A stretch of DNA of 14,917 nucleotides from Neobacillus ginsengisoli (GCF_030813055.1 NZ_JAUSTW010000021.1:1-14917), one strand, 5' to 3'. Counted from the first letter of the stretch, positions 1 to 7,571 are shown. The notes: generated from the letters alone by a model not told the origin. Program-made: numbers and translations.

Positions 1-56
1 ATGTATTAGGCACGCCGCCAGCGTTCGTCCTGAGCCAGGATCAAACTCTCCAAGAA
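1..56 (-). rRNA. rrs: 16S rRNA, 5' end (partial)
   Basis: The reverse complement of the first 50 bases is the universal 16S 5' region: the 27F primer site AGAGTTTGATCCTGGCTCAG followed by GACGAACGCTGGCGGCGTG. Aligning to E. coli numbering places base 1 near position 56. The rest of the gene lies beyond the left edge. It is transcribed on the same strand as the metabolic operon that ends just upstream. Confidence 0.97.
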
Positions 57-151
57 AGTTGATTAGCTCATAAAAGTTACGTTGGCTCAGCTTCAAATTC
101 TTTCGAAAGATTCACTGATAGTTATTGTTTGTTTGCACGATTTTGTTTGTT

Positions 152-167
152 TAGTTTTCAAAGAACA
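152..167 (-). promoter_or_regulatory. boxA-like element in the rrn leader
   Basis: On the minus strand this reads TGTTCTTTGAAAACTA, the conserved boxA-like leader sequence found upstream of Bacillus 16S genes. It is thought to recruit the Nus antitermination factors. It lies between the P2 promoter and the mature 16S 5' end. Confidence 0.7.
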
Positions 168-198
168 AGATTACTATATTTCAAAAGCGACAAGATTT

Positions 199-227
199 AT
201 CTTATCACATTCCTTAATTAGTGTCAA
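199..227 (-). promoter_or_regulatory. rrn P2 promoter (sigma-A)
   Basis: Minus strand: TTGACA (222-227), a 17-bp spacer, then TAAGAT (199-204) preceded by a TGTGA extension. Predicted start is near 192, giving a leader of about 135 nt before mature 16S. The DNA upstream of the -35 box is A/T-rich, as expected for an UP element. Confidence 0.85.
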
Positions 228-287
228 CTCAAACAAATATTTTAATAGGTAACTATTTGTTTTTCGTGTTCGATAAGGAGCTTTTAT

Positions 288-317
288 ATAATAACATTGT
301 TTGATGCAGTAGTTCAA
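288..317 (-). promoter_or_regulatory. candidate rrn P1 promoter
   Basis: Minus strand: TTGAAC (312-317), an 18-bp spacer, then TATTAT (288-293) with an extended TGT before it. It lies about 90 bp upstream of P2, the usual tandem layout of Bacillus rrn operons. The boxes are weaker than those of P2. Confidence 0.45.
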
Positions 318-366
318 ATGTAATTTTTTCCATTAGTGATATGAATTATCCTACATGAAACTAAAT

Positions 367-394
367 AAAAAAGACTGACTCAACTGTGTCAGCC
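367..394 (-). terminator. terminator of the aminotransferase operon
   Basis: On the minus strand GGCTGAC (388-394) pairs with GTCAGTC (373-379), giving a 7-bp stem with one G-U pair and an 8-nt loop, followed by six T (367-372). It lies 23 bp after the aminotransferase stop and 50 bp before the rrn P1 -35 box, so it separates the operon from the rRNA unit. Confidence 0.85.
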
Positions 395-416
395 CAATTT
401 GCTAATAATCTATTAT

Positions 417-1742
417 TTAATTTTCTACAAGATTCATCAATGTTGCTTCATACTCTGTTAATGCTTCATCAAGTATTTGCAAACCTTCATCAATTTGTTC
501 TTTTGTAACAATTAGAGGCGGAATCATTCTTATCACTTCACTGTGGTTCCCGCAAAGGTAAAATAATACTCCCTTTTCAAGCGCTAGATCGAGGATTTTT
601 AATAAACCCTTTCCATCCGGCTCACCTGTTTTTGGATCAATAACCTCAATCCCAATCATTAGCCCAACTGCGCGAATGCTGCCCACAACTGAATGTCTTT
701 CTTTAATCCGTTCAAGCTGCTGAACAGCATAACTTCCCATTATTTTCGTGTTTTCTAGAAGATTTTCCTCTTTCATCACTTCCAATACTGCCAATCCAAC
801 CGAACAAGCAATCGGATTACCGCCAAATGTTGTACCGTGGCTGCCAAGCGGCCACTGCTTCATTAATTCACTGGAGGATACAGTTGCGCTTAAAGGGAGG
901 CCATTGGCAATACCCTTTGCAATCGCCATAATATCCGGTGTCACATTAAATGTTTGTGCCGCAAACCATTCTCCTGTACGGCCAAAGCCCGTTTGCACTT
1001 CATCAAATATGAGTAAGATGTTATGGCGATCACAAATTTCACGGACTTTTTTCAACCAAGCTTTCGGAGGAACGATATAGCCCCCCTCTCCCAGTACCGG
1101 TTCCAAAATAACACAAGCAACTTCCTCAGGTGTTACTTGATGACTAAAAAGCGCGGCGAAATCTTTTTCTAATTTTTCAATTACATAGCTTTCAGGATCT
1201 AAACCCTTTGGGCATTCTTTCACGTTCGCATAGGGAACTTGATATGTAAGGCCTGATGGCTGAATAAATTTACGGTATTTGCTTTTGGAAGTAGTTACAC
1301 TTAATGCACCTAAAGAACGCCCATGGAAACACCCCGTGAATGAAACAACGTAAGGACGCTTCGTTACATACTTTGCGAGTTTAATAGCTCCTTCAATGGC
1401 TTCTGCCCCACTGTTAGCAAAGAAAAAGCAATCAAGGTCTCCAGGTAAAATTTCTGCAAGTTCATCTGCTAATCGTAAAATGGTTTCATACATAATGACG
1501 CCGGAAGGGCCGTGCATTAAACCATCTGCAGCATCTTTAATCGCTTGAACAATTTTCGGATGACGATGCCCGACATTTGTAACGGCAATCCCCGACGTAA
1601 AATCCAGATATCTTTTTCCATCCACTCCATAGTAATAACATCCTTCCTCTTTCACTACCGGCAGGTTCGGATGATCCTTCGCCATACTGGGTGCTAATCG
1701 ATTGGGCATATTTTTTACAAGATGATCCCATTTGTTTTCCAT
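417..1742 (-). CDS. class III (GABA-type) PLP aminotransferase
   Basis: Transfers an amino group, probably from an omega-amino compound to 2-oxoglutarate or pyruvate, giving an aldehyde. It is cytosolic and PLP-dependent. The 441-residue length fits family fold type I class III. Visible features are the PLP phosphate site SGAEA (111-115), the aromatic stacking motif CFHGRS (138-143), [11 protein letters not shown] (247-257) and the Schiff-base lysine K276 in AIAKG. By alignment from memory, residues that E. coli GabT uses for substrate and oxoacid binding are kept (I52, R142, E214, R405). The ATG has AAGGGGG about 8 nt upstream. It is the last gene of the minus-strand operon, 64 bp after the ABC ATPase gene and before a terminator. 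The family also includes beta-alanine, putrescine, taurine and ornithine enzymes, so the substrate is open. The linked dehydrogenase and NitT/TauT transporter suggest a dedicated imported amine. Confidence 0.9.
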   Translation of the reverse strand: MENKWDHLVKNMPNRLAPSMAKDHPNLPVVKEEGCYYYGVDGKRYLDFTSGIAVTNVGHRHPKIVQAIKDAADGLMHGPSGVIMYETILRLADELAEILPGDLDCFFFANSGAEAIEGAIKLAKYVTKRPYVVSFTGCFHGRSLGALSVTTSKSKYRKFIQPSGLTYQVPYANVKECPKGLDPESYVIEKLEKDFAALFSHQVTPEEVACVILEPVLGEGGYIVPPKAWLKKVREICDRHNILLIFDEVQTGFGRTGEWFAAQTFNVTPDIMAIAKGIANGLPLSATVSSSELMKQWPLGSHGTTFGGNPIACSVGLAVLEVMKEENLLENTKIMGSYAVQQLERIKERHSVVGSIRAVGLMIGIEVIDPKTGEPDGKGLLKILDLALEKGVLFYLCGNHSEVIRMIPPLIVTKEQIDEGLQILDEALTEYEATLMNLVEN

Positions 1743-1806
1743 AAAATTGACCCCCTTATTCGTTTTGCAATCCCCTCAAAGAGGTTTTCTTACTAATTGT
1801 TATTTT

Positions 1807-2658
1807 TTATTTAATAGATTTTAAGCTTTCTTCTCGAATAAGAGACAATAATTCTTCTTTATATTCGGCAAATTCCAATGTAGCTTTGACACTGAAATCT
1901 CTGGGTCTTTCCAAGTCGATCGGAACCTTTTTCTTTAAACGCCCCGGACGTGCGGTCATCACATAAACAGAATCGGCTAAAAAGATGGATTCATCAACGT
2001 CATGGGTAATAAATAAAATCGTCTTTTTCGACTCTTCCCATGCCTTAAGCAGTACTTCCTGCATGATGTTCCTCGTTTGGGCATCCAATGCGCCAAACGG
2101 TTCATCCATTAATAAAATTTTCGGATCGTTGGCCAACGCGCGGGCAATCGCAACACGTTGTTTCATTCCGCCTGATAGCTGAATTGGAAAATGTTTCTCA
2201 AATCCTTCTAAACCGATTAATTGCAAGTAGTGCCTTGCGACATCGTCCCGTTCCTTTTGGGAAACTCCCTTTAACTTTAGACCGAATGTAATATTGTCTT
2301 TTACAGTTAACCATGGATATAGCGTATAAGATTGAAAGACCATTCCGCGGTCAGGGCCGGGGCCATTGATTTCTTGCCCATCTAAAAGGACTTGCCCTGA
2401 GGTTGCTTCCTCCAAGCCTGCCACAATCCGCAGGACGGTGGATTTGCCACATCCAGAAGGCCCTAAAATTGTTACAAACTCGCCTTCGTTTATGGCAAAA
2501 GAGGTTTTTTCTAATGCTGTCGTTTCTCCTCTTTTCGTCTTGAAAACTTTTCCTACTTCTTTAATTACCAGCTTCGGCTTGCCGATATGAGGAACAACCG
2601 TTTCTTTCGTGTGCGGTTTTACTATTTTTTCAAATTCCTTAACAACAGGTGTCACCAT
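1807..2658 (-). CDS. ABC transporter ATPase, NitT/TauT/SsuB type
   Basis: Hydrolyses ATP to drive import through the permease encoded just upstream. Numbering from an upstream ATG at 2670: Walker A GPSGCGKST (70-78), Q-loop Q113, signature LSGGMKQR (165-172), Walker B ILLMDEP (185-191), D-loop, and H-loop histidine in ITHDVDE (221-227). About 30 residues precede the core domain. I prefer the ATG at 2658, one base after the permease stop, because AAAGG lies 12 nt before it. The ATG at 2670 overlaps the permease and has that purine run directly against it. Family: nitrate/taurine/aliphatic sulfonate importers (TauB, SsuB). The tight spacing shows cotranscription and probably translational coupling with the permease. 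Confidence 0.92.
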   Translation of the reverse strand: MVTPVVKEFEKIVKPHTKETVVPHIGKPKLVIKEVGKVFKTKRGETTALEKTSFAINEGEFVTILGPSGCGKSTVLRIVAGLEEATSGQVLLDGQEINGPGPDRGMVFQSYTLYPWLTVKDNITFGLKLKGVSQKERDDVARHYLQLIGLEGFEKHFPIQLSGGMKQRVAIARALANDPKILLMDEPFGALDAQTRNIMQEVLLKAWEESKKTILFITHDVDESIFLADSVYVMTARPGRLKKKVPIDLERPRDFSVKATLEFAEYKEELLSLIREESLKSIK

Positions 2659-2659
2659 C

Positions 2660-3457
2660 TTACAAACCATCCTTTCTCATCCACGAAAATGAAGCACGGT
2701 AAATGGCTTTAAAGATAATATCTGTCATAAGCCCCAGCAAACCTATAATCAAAATTCCTACAATGATTTTATCCGGCTGCAGAAAACGGGATGCTTGCAT
2801 AATCATATACCCTAAACCACTGGATGCTCCGACAATTTCCGCTACCACTAAATACGTCCAAGCCCACCCGAAGGTAATCCGAAGTGTATCGACAATCCCG
2901 GGTAAAGAAGCCGGTAGAATTACTTTTGTAAAAACTTGGGCCTTCTTTGCCCCTAATGTATAAGAAACATCCACTAAATCATTTTGAACATTTTTCGTAA
3001 CGTCCATGACCATAAGAGTAAGTTGAAAAAAGGTTCCAAAGAATATTACACCCATTTTCTCTGACTCTCCAAGACCAATCCAAAGAATAAACAATGGGAT
3101 AAACGCTGAAGCTGGCATATAGCGAATAAATCCGATAAACGGCTCAAAAGCACCTTCCATAATCCGCAATGAGCCCATCATAATTCCTAAAGGTATTCCA
3201 ATTATTGCGGCGATCAAAAATCCCATCAGCACCCTTGTAAAACTAATGCCGATATCGGAAAGGATATCCCCGTGCATAAACAAATCAGCACCTGTTGCCA
3301 ACACATCGGTTGGCGTTGGTAAAAATAAAGGATTAACGATTCCTCCGTAACTTAAAACTGACCATACAGCTAGAAAAATAATAAAGGTAATAAAACCGGC
3401 CGATGAATAAAGCGATTTTGATATTTCTTTATTTGGAGTAAACAATTTTGCTATCAT
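2660..3457 (-). CDS. ABC transporter permease, NitT/TauT/SsuC type
   Basis: Inner-membrane subunit of the importer, 265 residues, about six hydrophobic segments (near 21-38, 73-94, 103-128, 136-152, 195-212, 233-252). The EAA loop that docks on the ATPase is clear at about 162-188, with VSYTLGAKKAQVF and then LPASLPGI. This is the BPD_transp_1 family, the same as TauC and SsuC. The ATG has AGGTGA 6 nt upstream. The gene starts 130 bp after the binding-protein gene, with a terminator-like hairpin between, and ends one base before the ATPase start. The gene alone does not tell the substrate. Confidence 0.92.
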   Translation of the reverse strand: MIAKLFTPNKEISKSLYSSAGFITFIIFLAVWSVLSYGGIVNPLFLPTPTDVLATGADLFMHGDILSDIGISFTRVLMGFLIAAIIGIPLGIMMGSLRIMEGAFEPFIGFIRYMPASAFIPLFILWIGLGESEKMGVIFFGTFFQLTLMVMDVTKNVQNDLVDVSYTLGAKKAQVFTKVILPASLPGIVDTLRITFGWAWTYLVVAEIVGASSGLGYMIMQASRFLQPDKIIVGILIIGLLGLMTDIIFKAIYRASFSWMRKDGL

Positions 3458-3497
3458 TAAAACTCACCTAATTTCTTATTTCTTCTAGAAGCTATTT

Positions 3498-3546
3498 AAA
3501 AAAGGGCCTAACTCACGTGGCAAATGACAACCTTCATGAGTCAGGC
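3498..3546 (-). terminator. internal terminator-like hairpin between binding protein and permease
   Basis: On the minus strand GCCTGACTCATG (3535-3546) pairs over 12 positions with CGTGAGTTAGGC (3506-3517), with two G-U pairs and a 17-nt loop. Two C then six T (3498-3503) follow. It lies after the binding-protein stop and before the permease ribosome binding site. Partial termination or 3' end protection here would raise binding-protein mRNA over permease mRNA, a common arrangement in binding-protein-dependent importers. Confidence 0.75.
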
Positions 3547-3587
3547 AACTACTAAAAATTCACATCATAACAATGAAAACCGCTTTA

Positions 3588-4577
3588 TTACTTTTGGAAG
3601 CTTGGATTAATTAAATCATTCACTTTTGGTTCTTTCGTAATTAAATTTTGATCCTTGTAAAACTTAATCGCATTTTCAGCAGATTGATAAATAGAGCCTT
3701 TATTGCTTGCTGTTCCGAATAATTTTGCGTTATCTTCTTGTGCAAAGAATTTTAAGCCTGTAACCGTGCCTTCAAATTCTTTCAAATCGATTTTTAACCC
3801 TTTGGCCATAATTTCGTCTGCTTCTTTTGGATGCTCTTTCCAGTATGTCATCGCTTCACCCATAGCTTTTACAAATGCTTGCACATCTTTCGGACGGTTT
3901 TTAATCACGTCCTCTTTGAAGCTGATCGTATCGACGATAATTCCGGGTAAATCTTTTGTTGTTAACAAAATTTTACCGTTGGCTTGTGCACCTTTTGTTA
4001 ACCAAGGCTCCCATGTAACGGCTGCATCTACTTTACCTGCCGCAAACGCTGCACCGGCATCCCCGGCTGACATCTGAACGACTTTCACGTCTTTTTCTGT
4101 TAATCCACCTTGTTTCAACGCTTGTAATGCCAGCATATGGCTTGTTGAACCTACTTCAAATGCCACTTGTTTCCCTTTTAAATCTTTCACACTATTAATT
4201 CCCTTTTTAACCAAAATTCCATCCCCGCCGTGTGAATCATCCAATAACCAAACAACCTGCACCGGGATATTTGAGGCCGCTAACGTAACTTGTACATCCA
4301 AAGCGGTTGCCATACCATCGATTTTTCCACTTGCTAATGCCTGCTTGCGTTCAGCTAAACCTTCAACAATAGAAAGGTCGACATCAACACCATTTTTCTT
4401 GAAAAAGCCCTTTTCTTTCGCTAAAAAAAGCGGTCCATACCCTGTCCAGGTAGGCAGTGTCACTTTCAACGGCTCTGAAGACTTCCCATCACTTGTACTG
4501 GAAGCAGTATCCTTTCCACAAGCTACCAATGTTAATAACAACATAAACGAACAGACAATCACTAACCATTTTTTCAT
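3588..4577 (-). CDS. substrate-binding lipoprotein, NitT/TauT family
   Basis: Extracytoplasmic receptor of the importer, 329 residues from the chosen start. The N-terminus is a lipoprotein signal: MKKW, a hydrophobic core, then lipobox LVAC with C20 as the lipidated cysteine, followed by a Ser/Thr/Lys-rich linker. The mature part has the family pattern GYGPLFLAKEKGFFKK near 46-61, a hinge region DSHGGDGILVKKG, and DAAVTWEPWL near 184-193, as in SsuA/TauA/ThiY-like proteins. The ATG at 4577 has AAAGGGGG with 8 nt spacing. An in-frame GTG at 4613 has no ribosome binding site and would bury the signal peptide. It follows the dehydrogenase gene by 29 bp. The pocket residues do not let me name the ligand. 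Nitrate, sulfonates, taurine and pyrimidine precursors are all family ligands. Confidence 0.9.
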   Translation of the reverse strand: MKKWLVIVCSFMLLLTLVACGKDTASSTSDGKSSEPLKVTLPTWTGYGPLFLAKEKGFFKKNGVDVDLSIVEGLAERKQALASGKIDGMATALDVQVTLAASNIPVQVVWLLDDSHGGDGILVKKGINSVKDLKGKQVAFEVGSTSHMLALQALKQGGLTEKDVKVVQMSAGDAGAAFAAGKVDAAVTWEPWLTKGAQANGKILLTTKDLPGIIVDTISFKEDVIKNRPKDVQAFVKAMGEAMTYWKEHPKEADEIMAKGLKIDLKEFEGTVTGLKFFAQEDNAKLFGTASNKGSIYQSAENAIKFYKDQNLITKEPKVNDLINPSFQK

Positions 4578-4606
4578 CAAACGTTCCCCCTTTATTTTTT
4601 CTATCA

Positions 4607-5713
4607 TTAACACTTAGTAGTAGTGGATAAAATCTCATTTCCAATTTCATCGGCCCTGCGAACAGCTTCTATCACCATTTCTGGTGTGACTTCAAAAGGC
4701 ATATTAGCCATATCTTCAATTGTGACAGTTATTTCTCCAAATTCTTTCCATTGATGATCTGTTAAACTCTTAATCCCCATTTGTCTTAAGGTAAAAGGAA
4801 GACCGATTTCTTTGTAATAGCTGATTAGAGTGTTTAGTTCTTCTTTCCCAGCACCTTCCATGCACAACTGGGCTAAAATTCCAAAAGCAACAATTTCACC
4901 ATGATAGGTTTCATGAATCTCCGGAAAGATTGTTAAACCCGAATAAATAGCATGTGCTCCGGCAGTACGGCAATCGTCACCACCGTAACCACTAACACTT
5001 CCACTGATTAAAATAATAGCGTCAATTACATCTTCTAATTCTTTCGTTAAGTCTAGTTTTTCTACGGATTGAACAGCTTCTTTCCCAATACGGAGCAAAG
5101 TCTTGTATAACTGACCTGCAATCACAATAGCTGTTTGATTTATCGCCGTCGGTACAGCATTTTTTACTGAAGACTTCGTTTCAAACCATTTTGCCAATGT
5201 ATCGCCAATACCCGCTATCAAATACCGAACAGGTGCATTCAAAATGACGGTCGTATCTGCTAACACCAAATCAGGTGCTTTTGATTCTCGTCCAATTCCT
5301 ATAAATTCACCTTCATCATTGTAAAGTATCGATATGGGTGTAGCGGCTGCACAGGTCGCAGCGATTGTTGGGATAGCCACAAGAGGTTTATTAAGCCGAT
5401 AGGCAACGGCTTTAACCGTATCAATGGCTTTCCCTCCACCAACAACGATGACAACATCGATGTTATGTGAAGCTAATGCTTCGACAAGTCTATCAATATT
5501 TGTTTGAGAAGATTCTCCCCCGTACCATAATGAATACTCCAAAGAAATCTCGTACTCTGATAAACTCTGTCTTAATGATTTTTCTACGATTGATAAGCTG
5601 TTATGCCCCCCAATGAGTGCAGCGGTTTTTCCGAAGTTTTTTATGTATGTTCCCGCTTCATTTAACAAACCCATCCTTCGGATATATTGTGCAGGCCCTA
5701 CCGTTACCTTCAA
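4607..5713 (-). CDS. GldA-like metal-dependent alcohol dehydrogenase
   Basis: NAD(P)-linked alcohol/aldehyde oxidoreductase of the iron-containing ADH superfamily, glycerol dehydrogenase branch, 368 residues. The nucleotide site GGGKAIDTVKA is at 92-102. The three metal ligands of GldA fall at the same numbers as in E. coli: D171 (GIGDTLAKWFE), H254 (AGAHAIYSGL) and H271 (YHGE). The residue that contacts glycerol in GldA, D121, is C121 here (AATCAAATP), so glycerol is an unlikely substrate. The start is TTG, with AGGAGG and an 8-nt gap. The nearby ATG at 5720 is out of frame. It is the first gene of the operon, preceded by a sigma-A and a sigma-54 promoter, and is followed at 29 bp by the binding protein. 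Its likely role is interconversion of the aldehyde made by the operon's aminotransferase with its alcohol. The direction and substrate are inference. Confidence 0.88.
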   Translation of the reverse strand: MKVTVGPAQYIRRMGLLNEAGTYIKNFGKTAALIGGHNSLSIVEKSLRQSLSEYEISLEYSLWYGGESSQTNIDRLVEALASHNIDVVIVVGGGKAIDTVKAVAYRLNKPLVAIPTIAATCAAATPISILYNDEGEFIGIGRESKAPDLVLADTTVILNAPVRYLIAGIGDTLAKWFETKSSVKNAVPTAINQTAIVIAGQLYKTLLRIGKEAVQSVEKLDLTKELEDVIDAIILISGSVSGYGGDDCRTAGAHAIYSGLTIFPEIHETYHGEIVAFGILAQLCMEGAGKEELNTLISYYKEIGLPFTLRQMGIKSLTDHQWKEFGEITVTIEDMANMPFEVTPEMVIEAVRRADEIGNEILSTTTKC

Positions 5714-5765
5714 AATCCATCCCTCCTCATTCCATTTTTTGTATAAAAATAAATATTTATCTATA

Positions 5766-5794
5766 AATATAAAATTTTAACTTTTTTATGTCAA
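5766..5794 (-). promoter_or_regulatory. sigma-A promoter of the dehydrogenase-transporter-aminotransferase operon
   Basis: Minus strand: consensus TTGACA (5789-5794), 17-bp spacer, TATATT (5766-5771, 5 of 6). Predicted start is near 5759, about 46 nt before the TTG start codon. A 30-bp inverted repeat ends 6 bp upstream of the -35 box. Confidence 0.7.
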
Positions 5795-5800
5795 TATATT

Positions 5801-5830
5801 TTAAAATATCAAAATACTTTGATGTTTTAA
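5801..5830. repeat. 30-bp inverted repeat next to the operon promoter
   Basis: Arms TTAAAATATCAAA and TTTGATGTTTTAA around ATAC, 13 bp each with a single mismatch. The centre is about 57 bp upstream of the predicted sigma-A start and about 160 bp downstream of the sigma-54 start. It could be an activator or repressor operator, or a hairpin in the leader RNA made from the sigma-54 promoter. It does not match the TnrA/GlnR, CodY or CcpA consensus that I know. Confidence 0.6.
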
Positions 5831-5987
5831 TGAATTACAAATAGAAGAAGGCATTTTTTGCTATTTAAATATATTTTTTCCTAGCAGGAGTTGGATTCAG
5901 AGAAGTAAAGTCCTCTTAGACTGTCTATATACGCCCCTCCATTCCTTCCTATTTTTACGTATATTTTTTTCTTGTTAGCTAATATCA

Positions 5988-6004
5988 TGCAAGTTCTATG
6001 CCAA
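5988..6004 (-). promoter_or_regulatory. sigma-54 (-24/-12) promoter
   Basis: Minus strand reads TTGGCATAGAACTTGCA. The GG and GC are exactly 10 nt apart, and all but one position of TGGCAC-N5-TTGCA match. It begins 3 bp after the stop of the sigma-54 activator gene and points at the dehydrogenase operon. Predicted start is near 5977, which gives a leader of about 260 nt. Enhancer sites would normally lie 80-200 bp upstream, inside the end of the activator gene. Confidence 0.8.
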
Positions 6005-6007
6005 TTT

Positions 6008-7384
6008 TTAATCTATTCTGTATTTTCTGATTTTTCTAACCACAGAAGGTTGACTAATTCCCAATGCCTTAGCCATTTGAATGGTGGTTTTGTACCGTTT
6101 CCTGGCATGTATTAGAACCTGCTTTTCTACGCTGTCAAGAATCTCAACCAATGGTCGGTTTCCATCTTCAGCCAATGAAACAGCTGAGAACGTTTTCCGA
6201 TAACCTTCCGGAAGATTTTCTATTTCAATGAGGTGTTTTGAGGAAGTAACAACAAGACGTTCAATTAAATTGATTAACTCTCGAACATTCCCCTTCCATT
6301 CTTGCGCTAACAGTACATGGATGACGCCCTCATCAAGGCTGCGCTCACGGCCATACTTTTCAGAGAAATACTTTAAAAAGTAATCCACTAACGGAATTAT
6401 ATCCGATGGCCGTTTCCTTAAAGGCGGGATCGTGATAGGTACAACATTTAAACGAAAAAAAAGATCCTGTCTAAATGTCTTTTCATCAATTGCCTTCTCC
6501 AAATCTTTATTCGTCGCAGCAATAATTCGAAAATCAACCGTTCGCTGCTTTGTTCCTCCAACCCGGTAAAACTGCTTTTCTTGAATAAACTTCAATATCT
6601 TTACCTGATTTACTAAGGATAACTCGCCAATCTCATCTAAAAATAATGTTCCGCCTTCTGCAAGCTCGGCTAAACCGATTTTGCCCTTTGAACTGGCTCC
6701 TGTAAAGGACCCGGATTCATAGCCGAAAAACTCTGCTTCAAATAGTGGTTCAGGAATCGCACCACAGTTAACTTCAATAAACGGGCCGTCTTTTCTTAGA
6801 CTTTTGTTGTGAATAAATTTAGCAATATGTGACTTCCCCACTCCGGATTCGCCAAGCAACAAGACATTTGCATCGATTTCAGCCACTTGTAAGGCAAGGT
6901 GAAGGACCATTTTCATTTCATCACAAGTAGCTATCATGCCGTCGGTATAAAAATGAAGGCTTCTAAGCCGTTCAAGCTCACTTTTAACACGTTCCATTTC
7001 GTCTTCCATTTCCGTCAGGTATTTTTTCATGTTTAGTAACTCAGTCACATCATGTGAAAAGCTAACAATCCGAACTAGTTTATGGTCCTGGTCAAATACA
7101 GGAATACCTGTTACTAACAGCTTTTTTCCATCAATGGTCGTTTGGACAAGGGTAATTTTCTTCTTTTCCTTAATCACAATCGGTGTCAAAATCGGTGTAA
7201 AAACACCTTCTTTCTCCAGGTCATACACGGACCGGCCGATCATTTCATTGGAATTCATCTGATAAATTGCTTCTGTTGCTTCACTCACTCTTAAAATAAT
7301 TCCCTCTGTATTCGTTACTAAAATATCATCTTGTAATGAGTGAAGAATTGCTTCACTTTCATTCCAAACTTTTTTTTCATCCAT
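6008..7384 (-). CDS. PAS-domain sigma-54-dependent transcriptional activator
   Basis: Enhancer-binding protein that remodels sigma-54 RNA polymerase, 458 residues from the chosen start. Order: PAS sensor (about 10-115), a coiled-coil linker (about 118-142), AAA+ domain (about 150-378) and a Fis-type helix-turn-helix (about 433-455, TIQMAKALGISQPSVVRK). AAA+ motifs: Walker A GESGVGKS (178-185), the sigma-54 contact loop as GSFTGA (225-230), Walker B GGTLFLDE (244-251), the arginine-finger region DLFFRLNV and sensor NVREL. ATG 7384 has AGGGGGG 9 nt upstream. An ATG 48 bp earlier has no ribosome binding site. There is no phosphoacceptor receiver domain, so the PAS domain probably senses a ligand directly. 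It is followed immediately by a sigma-54 promoter aimed at the dehydrogenase operon, which is the likely target. Confidence 0.93.
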   Translation of the reverse strand: MDEKKVWNESEAILHSLQDDILVTNTEGIILRVSEATEAIYQMNSNEMIGRSVYDLEKEGVFTPILTPIVIKEKKKITLVQTTIDGKKLLVTGIPVFDQDHKLVRIVSFSHDVTELLNMKKYLTEMEDEMERVKSELERLRSLHFYTDGMIATCDEMKMVLHLALQVAEIDANVLLLGESGVGKSHIAKFIHNKSLRKDGPFIEVNCGAIPEPLFEAEFFGYESGSFTGASSKGKIGLAELAEGGTLFLDEIGELSLVNQVKILKFIQEKQFYRVGGTKQRTVDFRIIAATNKDLEKAIDEKTFRQDLFFRLNVVPITIPPLRKRPSDIIPLVDYFLKYFSEKYGRERSLDEGVIHVLLAQEWKGNVRELINLIERLVVTSSKHLIEIENLPEGYRKTFSAVSLAEDGNRPLVEILDSVEKQVLIHARKRYKTTIQMAKALGISQPSVVRKIRKYRID

Positions 7385-7480
7385 TCGAAAATCCCCCCTT
7401 TCGAATCCCTTTTTTCGCGGCAAATTATTCATTTATGAATAATTTTTCAGAAAAATCCCCTTACATATTAGTTATATCAA

Positions 7481-7509
7481 ATTATAAACAATTTTTATAC
7501 AATTTCGAA
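7481..7509 (-). promoter_or_regulatory. candidate sigma-A promoter of the activator gene
   Basis: Minus strand: TATAAT (7481-7486) with TTCGAA (7504-7509) 17 bp upstream. The -10 box is perfect and the -35 box is weak (3 of 6). It would give a leader of about 90 nt. A second pairing, TTGAAT with TATAAA and a 16-bp spacer slightly upstream, is also possible. Confidence 0.35.
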
Positions 7510-7530
7510 TATTTTATTCAAATATGGATA

Positions 7531-7571
7531 AAAAAAGTGACAGCACCATCTATTTAGATGATGCTGTCACT
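7531..7571 (-). terminator. strong terminator after the acetyltransferase region
   Basis: On the minus strand AGTGACAGCA (7562-7571) pairs with TGCTGTCACT (7536-7545). The stem continues inward with ATCTA/TAGAT after one mismatch, then a run of T. It ends transcription from the acetyltransferase gene and its downstream remnant, before the activator promoter. Confidence 0.88.

Noticed and set aside
748..1080. Plus-strand open frame inside the aminotransferase gene
   Set aside because: It is antisense to a well-supported gene and has no family motifs and no ribosome binding site. Similar antisense frames in 1985-2590, 2703-2963, 3703-4077, 4345-4617 and 7029-7262 were left out for the same reason.
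1770..1795. Terminator between the ATPase and aminotransferase genes
   Set aside because: CCTC-AAA-GAGG with T after it points to the plus strand, against the genes, and has only a 4-bp stem. It is too weak to call.
417..5713. Firm assignment as a taurine (tau/ssu) operon
   Set aside because: No sulfonate monooxygenase, sulfoacetaldehyde acetyltransferase or sulfite-lyase gene is present, and transporter families do not settle the ligand. It is kept only as a hypothesis.
5714..5987. Riboswitch in the long leader of the dehydrogenase operon
   Set aside because: The leader is very A/T-rich and shows one simple dyad but no conserved riboswitch core or terminator/antiterminator pair. A promoter and operator explain it better.
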